From NCBI GenBank assembly GCA_002304735.1, contig DBIU01000041.1, positions 1 to 12,944 on the forward strand: DNA of 12,944 nucleotides. Direction: 5' to 3'. The notes beneath the pieces were generated by a model. That model was not told the origin of the DNA. It did no database searches and was given only the letters and a program-made list of their open reading frames with translations. The DNA comes from Ruminococcaceae bacterium UBA794 (GTDB taxonomy: Bacteria > Bacillota > Clostridia > Oscillospirales > Ruminococcaceae). Both the position numbers and the translations under genes were made by a program. This document shows, in pieces, positions 5,657-12,920 of the stretch (the first letter of the stretch is position 1; every line of letters starts with the position of its first letter).

Positions 5657-7033
5657 ATGGAAAAAACAATATACAAAAAAGCGTTAACGGTTGCCGTTCC
5701 GATGATGATTCAGAACGGAATCACAAACGCGGTCGGACTTGTGGACAACGTAATGGTCGGCAGGCTCGGAACGGACGCGGCGACGGCGGTTTCGATAGTC
5801 GGACAGCTCTTTTTCGTGTTCAATCTCGCGATATTCGGCGGACTTTCGGGTCCGGGGATATACGCGGCGCAATATTACGGGCAAAAAAACATCGAGGGCT
5901 TTCGCAGAACGTTCAGAATAAAGCATTGGATTTGCGGGCTTTGCCTTATCGCGGGAATATGCGCGTTCGTTTTTGCGGCTGAACCGCTTATCGGGCTGTA
6001 TATGCGCGGCGAAGGCGGCGAGGTCGACCCTGTTCGCACAATGGCTTACGCAAAGGAATATATGGCTGTTATGATAATCGGAATGGCGCCGTTTGTGATA
6101 ACGCAGATTTACGCAAGCAGCCTGCGCGAAACGGGCGACACGCTTATGCCGATGGTGGGCGGCGTGGCTTCCGTTGTGGTGGATATCGTGTTCAACTACT
6201 TCCTGATATTCGGAAAATTCGGCTTTCCGGAGCTTGGGGTCAAGGGCGCGGCGATTGCGACGGTGCTTGCGAGATTTGTAGAAATGGCGATTGTGCTTAT
6301 ATCCGCGTTCTCAAAGCGCAAAACGAAATATACCTTCCTTCAGGGCGCGTACAAAACGCTTCTCGTGCCGAAAGAAGCCGCGGGAAAAATCATAAAAAAG
6401 GGGCTTCCGATATTCTTCAACGAGTTTCTTTGGGCGTCCGGAATTGCGGCGGTAACGCAGTCTTATTCATCTCTCGGACTTGATATAGTCGCGGGACTGA
6501 ACATATCGACGACTATCTGCAATTTGTTTAACGTGGTGTTTGTCGCGATGGGAAACGCCGTCGGAATAATCATCGGGCAGATGCTCGGCGCGTCGGAATA
6601 CGAAAAAGCGCGCAAATGCTCGATTAGGCTCGCGGTATTCACGGCGCTGATGAGTACAGTGATTGCGGCGGGACTTATCGCGGTTTCGGGCTTGTTCCCG
6701 AACCTCTACAATACAACCGACGAAATAAAAAATCTCGGTCAGTGGTTTATTGTGATAACGGCGCTGTTTTTCCCCGTGCAAGGGTTCTTAAACTCGCTGT
6801 ACTTCACAATCCGTTCGGGCGGGAAAACGCTTGTAACGTTCTTTTTCGACAGCGTATTTTCGTGGGTTGTAACGCTTCCGCTGACGCTGCTGCTGTGTTC
6901 TTTTTCGGGATTGCCGGTAATCGGGATTTATGCCATTGTGCAGTCTGCCGATATAATAAAGGTAACAGTAGGGCTGATTTTGGTGAAAAAGGGACTTTGG
7001 CTAAGCAATATTGTTGAAGATAACCAAACTTAA
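5657..7033 (+). CDS. MATE-family multidrug/organic cation efflux transporter
   Basis: A 458-residue polytopic membrane protein of the MATE (NorM/DinF-like) type, expected to export organic compounds in exchange for Na+ or H+. About 12 hydrophobic helices are visible. The N-terminal half carries PMMIQNGITNAVGLVDNVMVGRLG (in two pieces, about 15-38) and SLRETGDTLMPM. The second repeat carries NVVFVAMGNAVGIIIGQMLGA-type sequence and the IRSGGKT loop, the counterpart of RETGDT in the first half. I prefer the ATG at 5657. An in-frame GTG at 5648 is possible, and the longer 5444 start would include the promoter and leader hairpin. The ribosome binding site (AAGGTAAAGGTG) is weak. It is divergent from yitT. 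No terminator separates it from the phosphodiesterase gene, which has its own promoter. The substrate cannot be told from sequence. Confidence 0.93.
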   Translation: MEKTIYKKALTVAVPMMIQNGITNAVGLVDNVMVGRLGTDAATAVSIVGQLFFVFNLAIFGGLSGPGIYAAQYYGQKNIEGFRRTFRIKHWICGLCLIAGICAFVFAAEPLIGLYMRGEGGEVDPVRTMAYAKEYMAVMIIGMAPFVITQIYASSLRETGDTLMPMVGGVASVVVDIVFNYFLIFGKFGFPELGVKGAAIATVLARFVEMAIVLISAFSKRKTKYTFLQGAYKTLLVPKEAAGKIIKKGLPIFFNEFLWASGIAAVTQSYSSLGLDIVAGLNISTTICNLFNVVFVAMGNAVGIIIGQMLGASEYEKARKCSIRLAVFTALMSTVIAAGLIAVSGLFPNLYNTTDEIKNLGQWFIVITALFFPVQGFLNSLYFTIRSGGKTLVTFFFDSVFSWVVTLPLTLLLCSFSGLPVIGIYAIVQSADIIKVTVGLILVKKGLWLSNIVEDNQT

Positions 7034-7043
7034 TGCAAAAAGG

Positions 7044-7072
7044 TTGACATTTTATGAGATATCTGTTATAAT
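7044..7072 (+). promoter_or_regulatory. Sigma-A promoter of the EAL protein gene
   Basis: TTGACA (7044-7049), 17-nt spacer ending in TGT, TATAAT (7067-7072): exact consensus with an extended -10, placed 11 nt after the MATE stop codon. Confidence 0.9.
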
Positions 7073-7117
7073 TATTATATATAACAAGATTTGCCAAAAA
7101 TGAAAGGAGGACGCGAA

Positions 7118-9058
7118 ATGAGAAATTTATCTTTTGATATTTCGGCGATAATCGTGCTGATTTTGCTTCTTATCTCGGTCCTCATCAGAAAAGCGACAAT
7201 CGGCAGAACAAACAGGGTTTTCATTACGGCAATTCTGCTTTGTATGCTGACGACCTGTTTCGATATAATGGCGGTTGCTTTCGACGCGGCGGGCGCGGAT
7301 TACGAACAGATGATGCTGTTTGCGCATACGGGATATCTGCTGCTTCACAATTTCGAGTCGGTTGTACACGTCGTCTTTGTAATCGGCGTAATGGATTTGT
7401 GGCACAAGCTGAAGAAAAACGTTCCGCTTCAAGTGTGTATTGCGCTGCCATATGCGGCGGTATTCGCGCTTGTTATGACAAATCCGTTTACAGAGCTTAT
7501 TTTCAGCGTTGACGGCGGAATTTACACGCACGGTCCGCTGTTTAACCTGCTGTACATATGCGCGGGAAGCTATTTGCTGATTGATTTTTATGTTGTTATC
7601 AAGAACCGCAGGCTGATTAATGCAAAAAAGATTGTGGGACTGCTGTCGATGGCGGGGGTTTGCCTTCTTTCGGTAATAATTCACATTCTGCTTCCGGAAC
7701 AGCTTGTGGAATGCTTCGGAGTTTCGCTCAGCCTATTCCTCGTAAGCCTTGCCGTTCAGCGTCCCGAAGAACGTCTTGACTCGGACACGGGATTTTACAG
7801 ACATTCAGCGTACGGTCACGACGCGAAGAACTCGTTTTTAAGCGGGAAGCACTGGCACGTCGTTATGCTCAACATCGCGAATTTTTCAGTGGTAAACTCA
7901 ATGCTTGGATACGAACAGGCAATGGGAGTTCTGAAGCTTGTGGCGGATAAGATACGGCTGCTCAATAAAAATCTCGGAAATAAAGGCGAGCTTTATTATC
8001 TCGACCGCGGACGGTTCAGAATAGTTTTTGCGGAAAAAGACAGAACAATAGCGGAAACATATGCGACGCTGCTCAATAACGAGCTTAAGCTGAAAATTCA
8101 TTATAACAGCTTCGACATCAATCTGTCGCCGATGATAGTGCTGGCGCGCTGTCCCGAGGAGATTGAGAGCTTCAAGTCGCTTATGGCGTTCGGTCTGGAT
8201 TTTCACAAGAGAAATCCCTATACCGGACGAGTTATTCAAGCGCCGGAAATTTATCACAAAGACGATTTCGAGATAAAGAACAACATAAATCAAATAATTA
8301 AAAACGCGCTTGAAAACAGAAGCTTTCAGGTGTATTATCAGCCGATATATTCGATATCCGAGAAGAAATTCGTTTCTGCGGAAGCGCTGCTGCGGCTTTT
8401 TGACAAGGAACACGGCTTTATCTCGCCGGAAATATTGATACCTGCGGCGGAAAAGAGCGGAGCAATCCACAAAATCGGCGAATACGTCTTTGAAGAAGTG
8501 TGCAAGTTTGTGTCGAGCAAGGAGTTTGAAGAGCTGGGGCTTGACTATATCGAGGTAAATCTGTCCGTTGCGCAGTGTATGCACGGCGACCTTGCGGATA
8601 GGATACTTATGATAATGAACCAATACAACGTGCCTACAAGCCGCATTAACCTTGAAATTACCGAAACCGCGGCGTCGTTCAGCCAGCGGGTTATGACGGA
8701 CAACCTAAACAAGCTTTCGCGCGCGGGAGTCGAGTTCTCGCTCGACGATTTCGGAACGGGCTATTCAAATATGAAGCGCGTTGTGTCGCTGCCGCTTAAA
8801 ATCGTTAAGCTGGACAAGTCGTTTGTCGATGAACAGGCGAACCCGAAGATGTGGATATTCCTGCAAAACACCGTGAAAATGCTCAAGGATATGAATATGG
8901 AAATCGTTGTCGAGGGCATTGAAACGAAGGAAATGGTCGAGGCTTTTTCGGAGCTGAAATGCGATTTTATACAGGGATATTACTTCTCAAAGGCGATTTC
9001 AAAGGACGATTTTGTGAAGTTTATTCTTGCGGCAATCAAGCAGAAAGAGCTTGTTTAA
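7118..9058 (+). CDS. Membrane-bound c-di-GMP phosphodiesterase: seven-TM sensor, degenerate GGDEF, intact EAL
   Basis: A 646-residue protein. Residues 1-213 hold about seven hydrophobic helices resembling the N-terminal 7TM sensor regions of some signalling proteins. Next comes a GGDEF-like domain (about 220-345) in which the signature is replaced by DRGRF (296-300), so cyclase activity is not expected. The C-terminal EAL domain (about 388-642) looks catalytically complete: EALLR (Glu422), Asn481, LEITE (Glu513), DDFGTGYS (Asp543, Asp544), Lys564, VVEGIET (Glu599) and QGYYFSK (Gln619). It should cleave c-di-GMP to pGpG, lowering the messenger in response to a membrane or extracellular signal. 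The start at 7118 has AAAGGAGG at 7-nt spacing and lies downstream of its own promoter. It lies between a MATE transporter and a bile salt hydrolase. The ligand of the 7TM part is unknown. Confidence 0.93.
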   Translation: MRNLSFDISAIIVLILLLISVLIRKATIGRTNRVFITAILLCMLTTCFDIMAVAFDAAGADYEQMMLFAHTGYLLLHNFESVVHVVFVIGVMDLWHKLKKNVPLQVCIALPYAAVFALVMTNPFTELIFSVDGGIYTHGPLFNLLYICAGSYLLIDFYVVIKNRRLINAKKIVGLLSMAGVCLLSVIIHILLPEQLVECFGVSLSLFLVSLAVQRPEERLDSDTGFYRHSAYGHDAKNSFLSGKHWHVVMLNIANFSVVNSMLGYEQAMGVLKLVADKIRLLNKNLGNKGELYYLDRGRFRIVFAEKDRTIAETYATLLNNELKLKIHYNSFDINLSPMIVLARCPEEIESFKSLMAFGLDFHKRNPYTGRVIQAPEIYHKDDFEIKNNINQIIKNALENRSFQVYYQPIYSISEKKFVSAEALLRLFDKEHGFISPEILIPAAEKSGAIHKIGEYVFEEVCKFVSSKEFEELGLDYIEVNLSVAQCMHGDLADRILMIMNQYNVPTSRINLEITETAASFSQRVMTDNLNKLSRAGVEFSLDDFGTGYSNMKRVVSLPLKIVKLDKSFVDEQANPKMWIFLQNTVKMLKDMNMEIVVEGIETKEMVEAFSELKCDFIQGYYFSKAISKDDFVKFILAAIKQKELV

Positions 9059-9080
9059 TATGAATAATGAATAATTCAAG

Positions 9081-9114
9081 TCGCTCGCGGAAATAATACC
9101 GTGAGCGATTTTTT
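9081..9114 (+). terminator. Intrinsic terminator/attenuator between the EAL gene and the bile salt hydrolase gene
   Basis: Stem TCGCTCGCGG (9081-9090), 8-nt loop, CCGTGAGCGA (9099-9108), giving 10 pairs with one wobble, followed by six T (9109-9114). The T-tract directly touches the GAGGTG ribosome binding site (9115-9120) of the next gene, leaving no room for a promoter in between. Confidence 0.88.
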
Positions 9115-9126
9115 GAGGTGATAGTT

Positions 9127-10095
9127 ATGTGTACTGCGGCAAGCTATAAGACGGAAAACGGCGGCTATTATTTCGGGAGAACTCTCGACTATGAGTATTC
9201 CTACGGAGAAAACGTCGTCCTTACTCCGAGAAATTTTGCGCTCTCCGAGAGTGTTGAAAGCGGTCATTATGCGCTTCTCGGAACCGCGCACATTGAGAAC
9301 GGATATCCGCTTTATTATGACTGCGTGAATGAAAAGGGACTGGCTATGGCGGGGCTTAATTTTGTCGGAAATGCGGTTTACCGCGAAAATTCGCCCGATA
9401 AAATCAATCTGCCCTCGTATGAATTTATACCGTTTTTGCTCGGAAAGTGCAAAAATCTTCGCGAAGCGCGGGAGCTTCTCGGCAAAATCAACCTCACGAA
9501 TAAGCCCTTTTCGGCGAAGCTTCCGCCGTCGCAGCTTCACTGGATAATCGCCGACAAGAGCGGGGCGATTGTAGTCGAGAGCGTACGCGAGGGCTTTTTC
9601 GTGTACGATAACCCCGTCGGAGTTCTCGCGAACAATCCGCCGTTTCCGCAGCAGCTCGCAAATCTCGCGAATTACGTCAATCTAACCGCAAAAGAGCCGC
9701 AAAACCGTTTTATCCCGCAGGTTGAAATTCCGCTTTACAGCAGAGGAATGGGCGCGGTCGGGCTTCCGGGAGATTTATCGTCGATGTCGAGGTTTGTGCG
9801 CGCGGCTTTCGTGCTGAACAACTCAAAGCTTGACGATGAGAGCAACGCGGTTTCGCAGTTTTTCCACATTCTCGGAGCCGTCGAACAGCAAAGAGGCTGC
9901 TGCGAGCTTGCGGACGGGAAGTGCGAAATCACGATTTATACGAGCTGCATTGACTGCGCACGCGGAATTTATTGCTTCACAACCTACAACAACCGCAGAA
10001 TACGCGCCGTCGATATGAACAAAGAAAGCCTTGACGGGCGAAAGCTTCACATATTTTCTATGGACGGCGAGGAGGAAATCCGCTATATTAACTAA
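9127..10095 (+). CDS. bsh: Choloylglycine hydrolase family protein, probable bile salt hydrolase
   Basis: A 322-residue Ntn-hydrolase of the linear amide C-N hydrolase family. After removal of Met1, Cys2 becomes the nucleophile. The catalytic set lines up with bile salt hydrolases: Cys2, Arg18, Asp21, Asn82, Asn169 (in LANNPPF; Asn175 of the family) and Arg222 (in GLPGDLSSMSRF; Arg228 of the family). Asn82 in AGLNFVGNAVY is the residue seen in bile salt hydrolases, whereas penicillin V acylases tend to have Tyr. The likely reaction is removal of glycine or taurine from conjugated bile acids. The length fits the family, and no signal peptide exists, so it is cytoplasmic. The start must be the ATG at 9127, which puts Cys second; a GTG at 9118 would bury it. 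GAGGTG is 6 nt away. The gene follows a terminator with no visible promoter of its own. Penicillin V acylase or N-acyl-homoserine-lactone acylase activity remains possible. Confidence 0.9.
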   Translation: MCTAASYKTENGGYYFGRTLDYEYSYGENVVLTPRNFALSESVESGHYALLGTAHIENGYPLYYDCVNEKGLAMAGLNFVGNAVYRENSPDKINLPSYEFIPFLLGKCKNLREARELLGKINLTNKPFSAKLPPSQLHWIIADKSGAIVVESVREGFFVYDNPVGVLANNPPFPQQLANLANYVNLTAKEPQNRFIPQVEIPLYSRGMGAVGLPGDLSSMSRFVRAAFVLNNSKLDDESNAVSQFFHILGAVEQQRGCCELADGKCEITIYTSCIDCARGIYCFTTYNNRRIRAVDMNKESLDGRKLHIFSMDGEEEIRYIN

Positions 10096-10130
10096 GCGTG
10101 AAAGCTGATTTGCTCAGGCGATATTCTCAA

Positions 10131-10165
10131 AAAAATAAAGAGCCGACTTGAAATCGGCTCTTTTT
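10131..10165. terminator. Bidirectional terminator between bsh and dpaB
   Basis: Stem AAAGAGCCGA (10137-10146), loop CTTGAAA, stem TCGGCTCTTT (10154-10163). A T-run follows on the plus strand (to 10165). On the minus strand the stem is followed by a T-rich run, from the A-rich stretch at 10129-10139. It serves both convergent genes. Confidence 0.93.
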
Positions 10166-10171
10166 CCTTAA

Positions 10172-10765
10172 TCAAATCGCCAGCGCAGGCTGAATTTGCT
10201 TGCCGTCAAGCGCTTCGAGAACGGTTTCGGGTATCTTTCCGAAGTCCGCAACAAGCGAAAACGGCTTTGCAAGGCAATCGTCCTGCGAAAGCGGAACAAA
10301 GTAATAATTCTTGTAATTCCTAAGCGTTCCTATGTTCTTTGCGGAGCCGGAAAGCGCGTCGTTCGTCGAAACCGCGATTACAACGGGCTTTTGATTGCGC
10401 AGATGGCTCTTTACCGCCATACAGACGGGCGTATCGGTTATCCCCACGGCAAGCTTTGCGAGGGTGTTTCCCGTACAGGGCGCGACGACAAGAACGTCGA
10501 ACAGCTTTTTCGGACCGACAGGCTCGGTTGACGGGATATCGTGAAGAACGGTTTTCCCCGTGATTTCAAACATACGCGCGGCGTTTTTTTGAGCAGCGCC
10601 GAAGCGTGTGTCAAGAGAATATGCGTTGAAGGACATTATGGGGGTTATCTCACAGCCAAGCTCCGCAAGAGCTTCAAGCGCTTTGAACGCTTTTTCAAAC
10701 GTGCAGAACGACCCGCAGACCGCAAACCCTACACGCAGTCCCGAAAGTCTTTCAATATCGGACAA
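10172..10765 (-). CDS. dpaB: Dipicolinate synthase subunit B
   Basis: A 197-residue flavoprotein-like subunit (also called SpoVFB). With DpaA it makes dipicolinic acid from a dihydrodipicolinate-pathway intermediate in the mother cell during sporulation; the acid with Ca2+ dries and protects the spore core. Recognisable segments are VGFAVCGSFCTFEKAF (about 12-27), the FNAYSLDTRFG stretch, VVAPCTGNTLAKLAVGITDTP (in pieces, about 92-113), RNQKPVVIAVSTNDAL, and FVPLSQDD near the end. All have clear counterparts in Bacillus SpoVFB. The start is TTG at 10765, with an AAGGGGG site 8 nt before it; no ATG lies nearby in frame. It follows dpaA by 61 nt with a hairpin in between, in the same order as the Bacillus spoVF operon. 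Confidence 0.94.
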   Translation of the reverse strand: MSDIERLSGLRVGFAVCGSFCTFEKAFKALEALAELGCEITPIMSFNAYSLDTRFGAAQKNAARMFEITGKTVLHDIPSTEPVGPKKLFDVLVVAPCTGNTLAKLAVGITDTPVCMAVKSHLRNQKPVVIAVSTNDALSGSAKNIGTLRNYKNYYFVPLSQDDCLAKPFSLVADFGKIPETVLEALDGKQIQPALAI

Positions 10766-10786
10766 TTTTTTTGCCCCCTTTTCAGT

Positions 10787-10839
10787 TTACAGATTACAGA
10801 TTACAGATTATGACGTTTTGCGCCTGTCATCTGTAATCT
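10787..10839. repeat. TTACAGA triple repeat and hairpin spanning the dpaA stop codon
   Basis: TTACAGA occurs three times in tandem (10787-10807). An inverted copy, ATCTGTAATCT (10829-10839), forms the last codons and stop of dpaA on the minus strand. AGATTACAGA (10798-10807) plus TGAC (10811-10814) pairs with GTCA (10826-10829) plus TCTGTAATCT (10830-10839): 14 bp with a 3-nt bulge and an 11-nt loop. No U-tract follows, so it is not a terminator. Confidence 0.8.
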
Positions 10840-11615
10840 ATAAGCCGATTTATCTCCTCGGCAATGAATTTCCCCGCGGTTTTCGGGAAATATTTTCCCG
10901 GAAGCCCGCCTGCCGCTATGTATTTCGCGCCGTTTTCGCCGCAAAGCTGTTTTTCCCGCGCACCGTCAAGCGTGGCGAGTTCCATATAAGTGCCTATGCT
11001 CCCGAAAAAGTCCTCCGGCAGAATGTGCGCGGGAACGGTATTCGCGCAATAATCAAAATTTCCGCCGATTTCGCTTATATCAACGGCGCGGTATCCGCAA
11101 AGCTCCGCGTCGGCTCTCGCGGCGGGATTTCTCGCGGCAATCGTCACTTCCGCGCCGAGCATTTTGAGATATTTCCCGAGAAAACGAGCTATTCTCCCAT
11201 ACCCCGTTATCAGCGCTTTCGCGCCGAGAAGCGCACCGTCGCCGTTCTGCGAGAGTATTGATGCCGCGGCTTCAGCGGTAAGCGCTGCGTTTTTCAGCGT
11301 AAACCCCTCGCTCGCAAAGTAATTAACAAGCTCAAAGCCGCTCTCACAGCAGAGCTTTTCAAGCTTTTCACAGCTTCCTCCCGCGAAAATCCGCGCATTT
11401 TTCTCCGCGTACTGCAAGATTATATTAAACGTAACGGACGTTTTCGCAAGCGGCGCGTTTATGCTCTCGCCGTCTTTCGTCAGCGGCACGGGCAGCGCAA
11501 CCGCTTCAAATTTCCCCGCAGGCTCGGGGAAATTCCCCATAAAAAGGCGCTCGGCAGACAAATAATCCGCCGCGTACAACATTCTCGCGTCGCCGCCGAT
11601 ACACAATATCTTCAT
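10827..11615 (-). CDS. dpaA: Dipicolinate synthase subunit A
   Basis: A 262-residue protein, the dehydrogenase-like subunit of dipicolinate synthase (SpoVFA). The N-terminus ILCIGGDARMLYAADYL is typical of the family. The central GAKALITGYGRIARFLGKYLKMLGAEVTIAARNP (about 130-164, read in pieces) is a Rossmann nucleotide-binding fold with the GxGRIG-like motif GYGRIA. It is about 30-40 residues shorter than the Bacillus form, mainly before the Rossmann domain, but no frame break is visible. The ATG at 11615 has GAGAGGAG upstream. dpaB follows on the same strand. Presence of this pair marks the organism as a spore former. A sporulation-type promoter candidate lies at 11648-11674. Confidence 0.92.
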   Translation of the reverse strand: MKILCIGGDARMLYAADYLSAERLFMGNFPEPAGKFEAVALPVPLTKDGESINAPLAKTSVTFNIILQYAEKNARIFAGGSCEKLEKLCCESGFELVNYFASEGFTLKNAALTAEAAASILSQNGDGALLGAKALITGYGRIARFLGKYLKMLGAEVTIAARNPAARADAELCGYRAVDISEIGGNFDYCANTVPAHILPEDFFGSIGTYMELATLDGAREKQLCGENGAKYIAAGGLPGKYFPKTAGKFIAEEINRLIDYR

Positions 11616-11647
11616 AAATGCTCCTCTCGTATTCCTTACCCGTTATA

Positions 11648-11674
11648 ATTCTATGCAATTAAAAAAGTTTAGTG
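11648..11674 (-). promoter_or_regulatory. Candidate mother-cell (sigma-K/sigma-E type) promoter of dpaAB
   Basis: Minus strand CACT (11674-11671), then 16 nt after the AC, then CATAGAAT (11655-11648). This approximates the sigma-K AC / CATA pattern and also fits the sigma-E -10, CATACANT, at seven of eight positions. No consensus sigma-A promoter is seen on this strand. Tentative. Confidence 0.4.
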
Positions 11675-11682
11675 AAAAGGTA

Positions 11683-11711
11683 TTGCTTTAATCGAAAAAA
11701 TATTATATAAT
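11683..11711 (+). promoter_or_regulatory. Sigma-A promoter of ppa-maf
   Basis: TTGCTT (11683-11688), 17-nt spacer, TATAAT (11706-11711), 32 nt before the ppa start codon. An AAAGGA ribosome binding site lies between. Confidence 0.7.
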
Positions 11712-11743
11712 ATAGGAAGAAAAAACGGAAAGGAACAAAATTT

Positions 11744-12298
11744 ATGAATATCTGGCACGACGTCAACCCCGAAAGAATTACTCCATACGACTTTCTCGCC
11801 GTTGTGGAAATAGAAAAGGGAAGCAAGAAAAAGTATGAGCTTGACAAGGAAACGGGGCTTATCCGCCTTGACCGTATCCTCTACACCTCGACGCATTATC
11901 CCGCGAATTACGGCTTTATCCCGAGAACTCTCGCGGACGACGGCGACCCGCTCGACGTGCTTATTCTCTGCAACGAGCCGATTGACCCGCTTGTTCTTGT
12001 GCAGTGCTATGCAATCGGCGTTATCACAATGCTCGACAACGGCAAGAACGATGAGAAAATCATCGCAATTCCCTTTGAGGACCCGACCTACAACGCTTAT
12101 CGCGGCATAGAAGCGCTCCCTTCGCATATCTTTGAGGAAATGCGCCACTTCTTCAGCGTGTACAAGCAGCTTGAGGGCAAGGAAACCGCGGTTAACGAGG
12201 TTATGGGACAGAAGCAGGCTGTTGAAATTATCAAGCAGTGCATCGACAACTACAACAGAGTCTATGAAAACGGCGTTAAGAAAGAAGAATTGAAGTGA
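11744..12298 (+). CDS. ppa: Family I inorganic pyrophosphatase
   Basis: A 184-residue soluble enzyme that hydrolyses pyrophosphate to phosphate, pulling biosynthetic reactions forward. The family signature DDGDPLD (65-71) supplies metal-binding Asp66, Asp68 and Asp71. Asp98, Asp103 and Lys105 in the MLDNGKNDEK segment, and Tyr140-Lys141 near the end, match active-site positions of the E. coli enzyme. The length is typical of the prokaryotic hexameric type. ATG at 11744 follows AAAGGA. The stop codon overlaps the start of maf, so the two are translationally coupled. Both products handle pyrophosphate chemistry: maf-type enzymes release PPi, which this enzyme removes. Confidence 0.96.
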   Translation: MNIWHDVNPERITPYDFLAVVEIEKGSKKKYELDKETGLIRLDRILYTSTHYPANYGFIPRTLADDGDPLDVLILCNEPIDPLVLVQCYAIGVITMLDNGKNDEKIIAIPFEDPTYNAYRGIEALPSHIFEEMRHFFSVYKQLEGKETAVNEVMGQKQAVEIIKQCIDNYNRVYENGVKKEELK

Positions 12299-12846
12299 TT
12301 CTCGCAAGTCAAAGTCCGAGAAGGCGCGAGCTGCTTTCTCTTATAACGGAAGATTTTAGGATAATTCCCGCAAAAGGCGAGGAAATTCTCCCCGAAAAAA
12401 TTTCGCCCGAAAACGCGGTTCTTGCGCTTTCGGAGCAAAAAGCGGACGAGATTTTCGCCGAGAATAAGGGCGAGATTATTGTCGCGGCGGACACGATTGT
12501 CGCGATTGACGGGAAAATTCTCGGAAAGCCGCGCGACGAGGCGGACGCTTTTTCGATGCTGAAAACGCTTTCGGGACGCGTTCACGAGGTGTTTACGGGA
12601 GTATGCGTGATTTTCCCAAACGGCGAGAAAAAGCGGTTTTTCGAGGAAACAAAGGTTGAGTTTTATCCGCTTTCGGACGGCGAAATCGCTGAATACATCA
12701 AAACGGGCGAGCCTATGGACAAGGCAGGCGCGTATGGTATTCAGGGAAAAGGCGCGCTGCTTGTAAAGCGTATCGGCGGGGATTATTACAACGTGATGGG
12801 GCTGCCCGTGGCAAGGCTTTCGCGCGTAATTGCGCGTAATGAGTAA
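12295..12846 (+). CDS. maf: Maf-family nucleoside triphosphate pyrophosphatase
   Basis: A 183-residue Maf protein (septum formation inhibitor family). It hydrolyses non-canonical or pyrimidine nucleoside triphosphates to monophosphate and PPi. Visible motifs are the N-terminal ILASQSPRRRELL (2-14), VAADTIV (63-69, with catalytic Asp66), GKPRDEADA (77-85), SGRVHEVFTGV (93-103) and DKAGAYGIQG (142-151). This arrangement resembles the dTTP/UTP-specific YhdE-type more than YceF, though the substrate is not certain. The start is GTG at 12295, overlapping the ppa stop by 4 nt (GTGA), with only a weak ribosome binding site; translation probably depends on ribosomes finishing ppa. Confidence 0.94.
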   Translation: MILASQSPRRRELLSLITEDFRIIPAKGEEILPEKISPENAVLALSEQKADEIFAENKGEIIVAADTIVAIDGKILGKPRDEADAFSMLKTLSGRVHEVFTGVCVIFPNGEKKRFFEETKVEFYPLSDGEIAEYIKTGEPMDKAGAYGIQGKGALLVKRIGGDYYNVMGLPVARLSRVIARNE

Positions 12847-12892
12847 TAAGCTTCGCGGAGAAATTGTCGGGCTTGCGCTGTATCTTGATATG

Positions 12893-12920
12893 AAAAACGG
12901 GAGAATTTGCGTTCTCCCGT
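12893..12920 (-). terminator. Minus-oriented intrinsic terminator at the right edge
   Basis: Perfect 9-bp stem ACGGGAGAA (12897-12905) / TTCTCCCGT (12912-12920) with a 6-nt loop. Five A precede it on the plus strand, so only the minus-strand transcript gets a U-tract. It probably ends a gene to the right of the window, convergent with maf. 12847-12892 holds no clear gene. Confidence 0.75.

Noticed and set aside
5524..5676. 51-codon N-terminal extension of YitT
   Set aside because: It lies upstream of and across the consensus yitT promoter; the ATG at 5523 has the better ribosome binding site.
7898..8623. 241-codon minus-strand open frame inside the EAL protein gene
   Set aside because: The plus strand encodes intact GGDEF-like and EAL domains with catalytic motifs; the opposite frame shows no recognisable domain.
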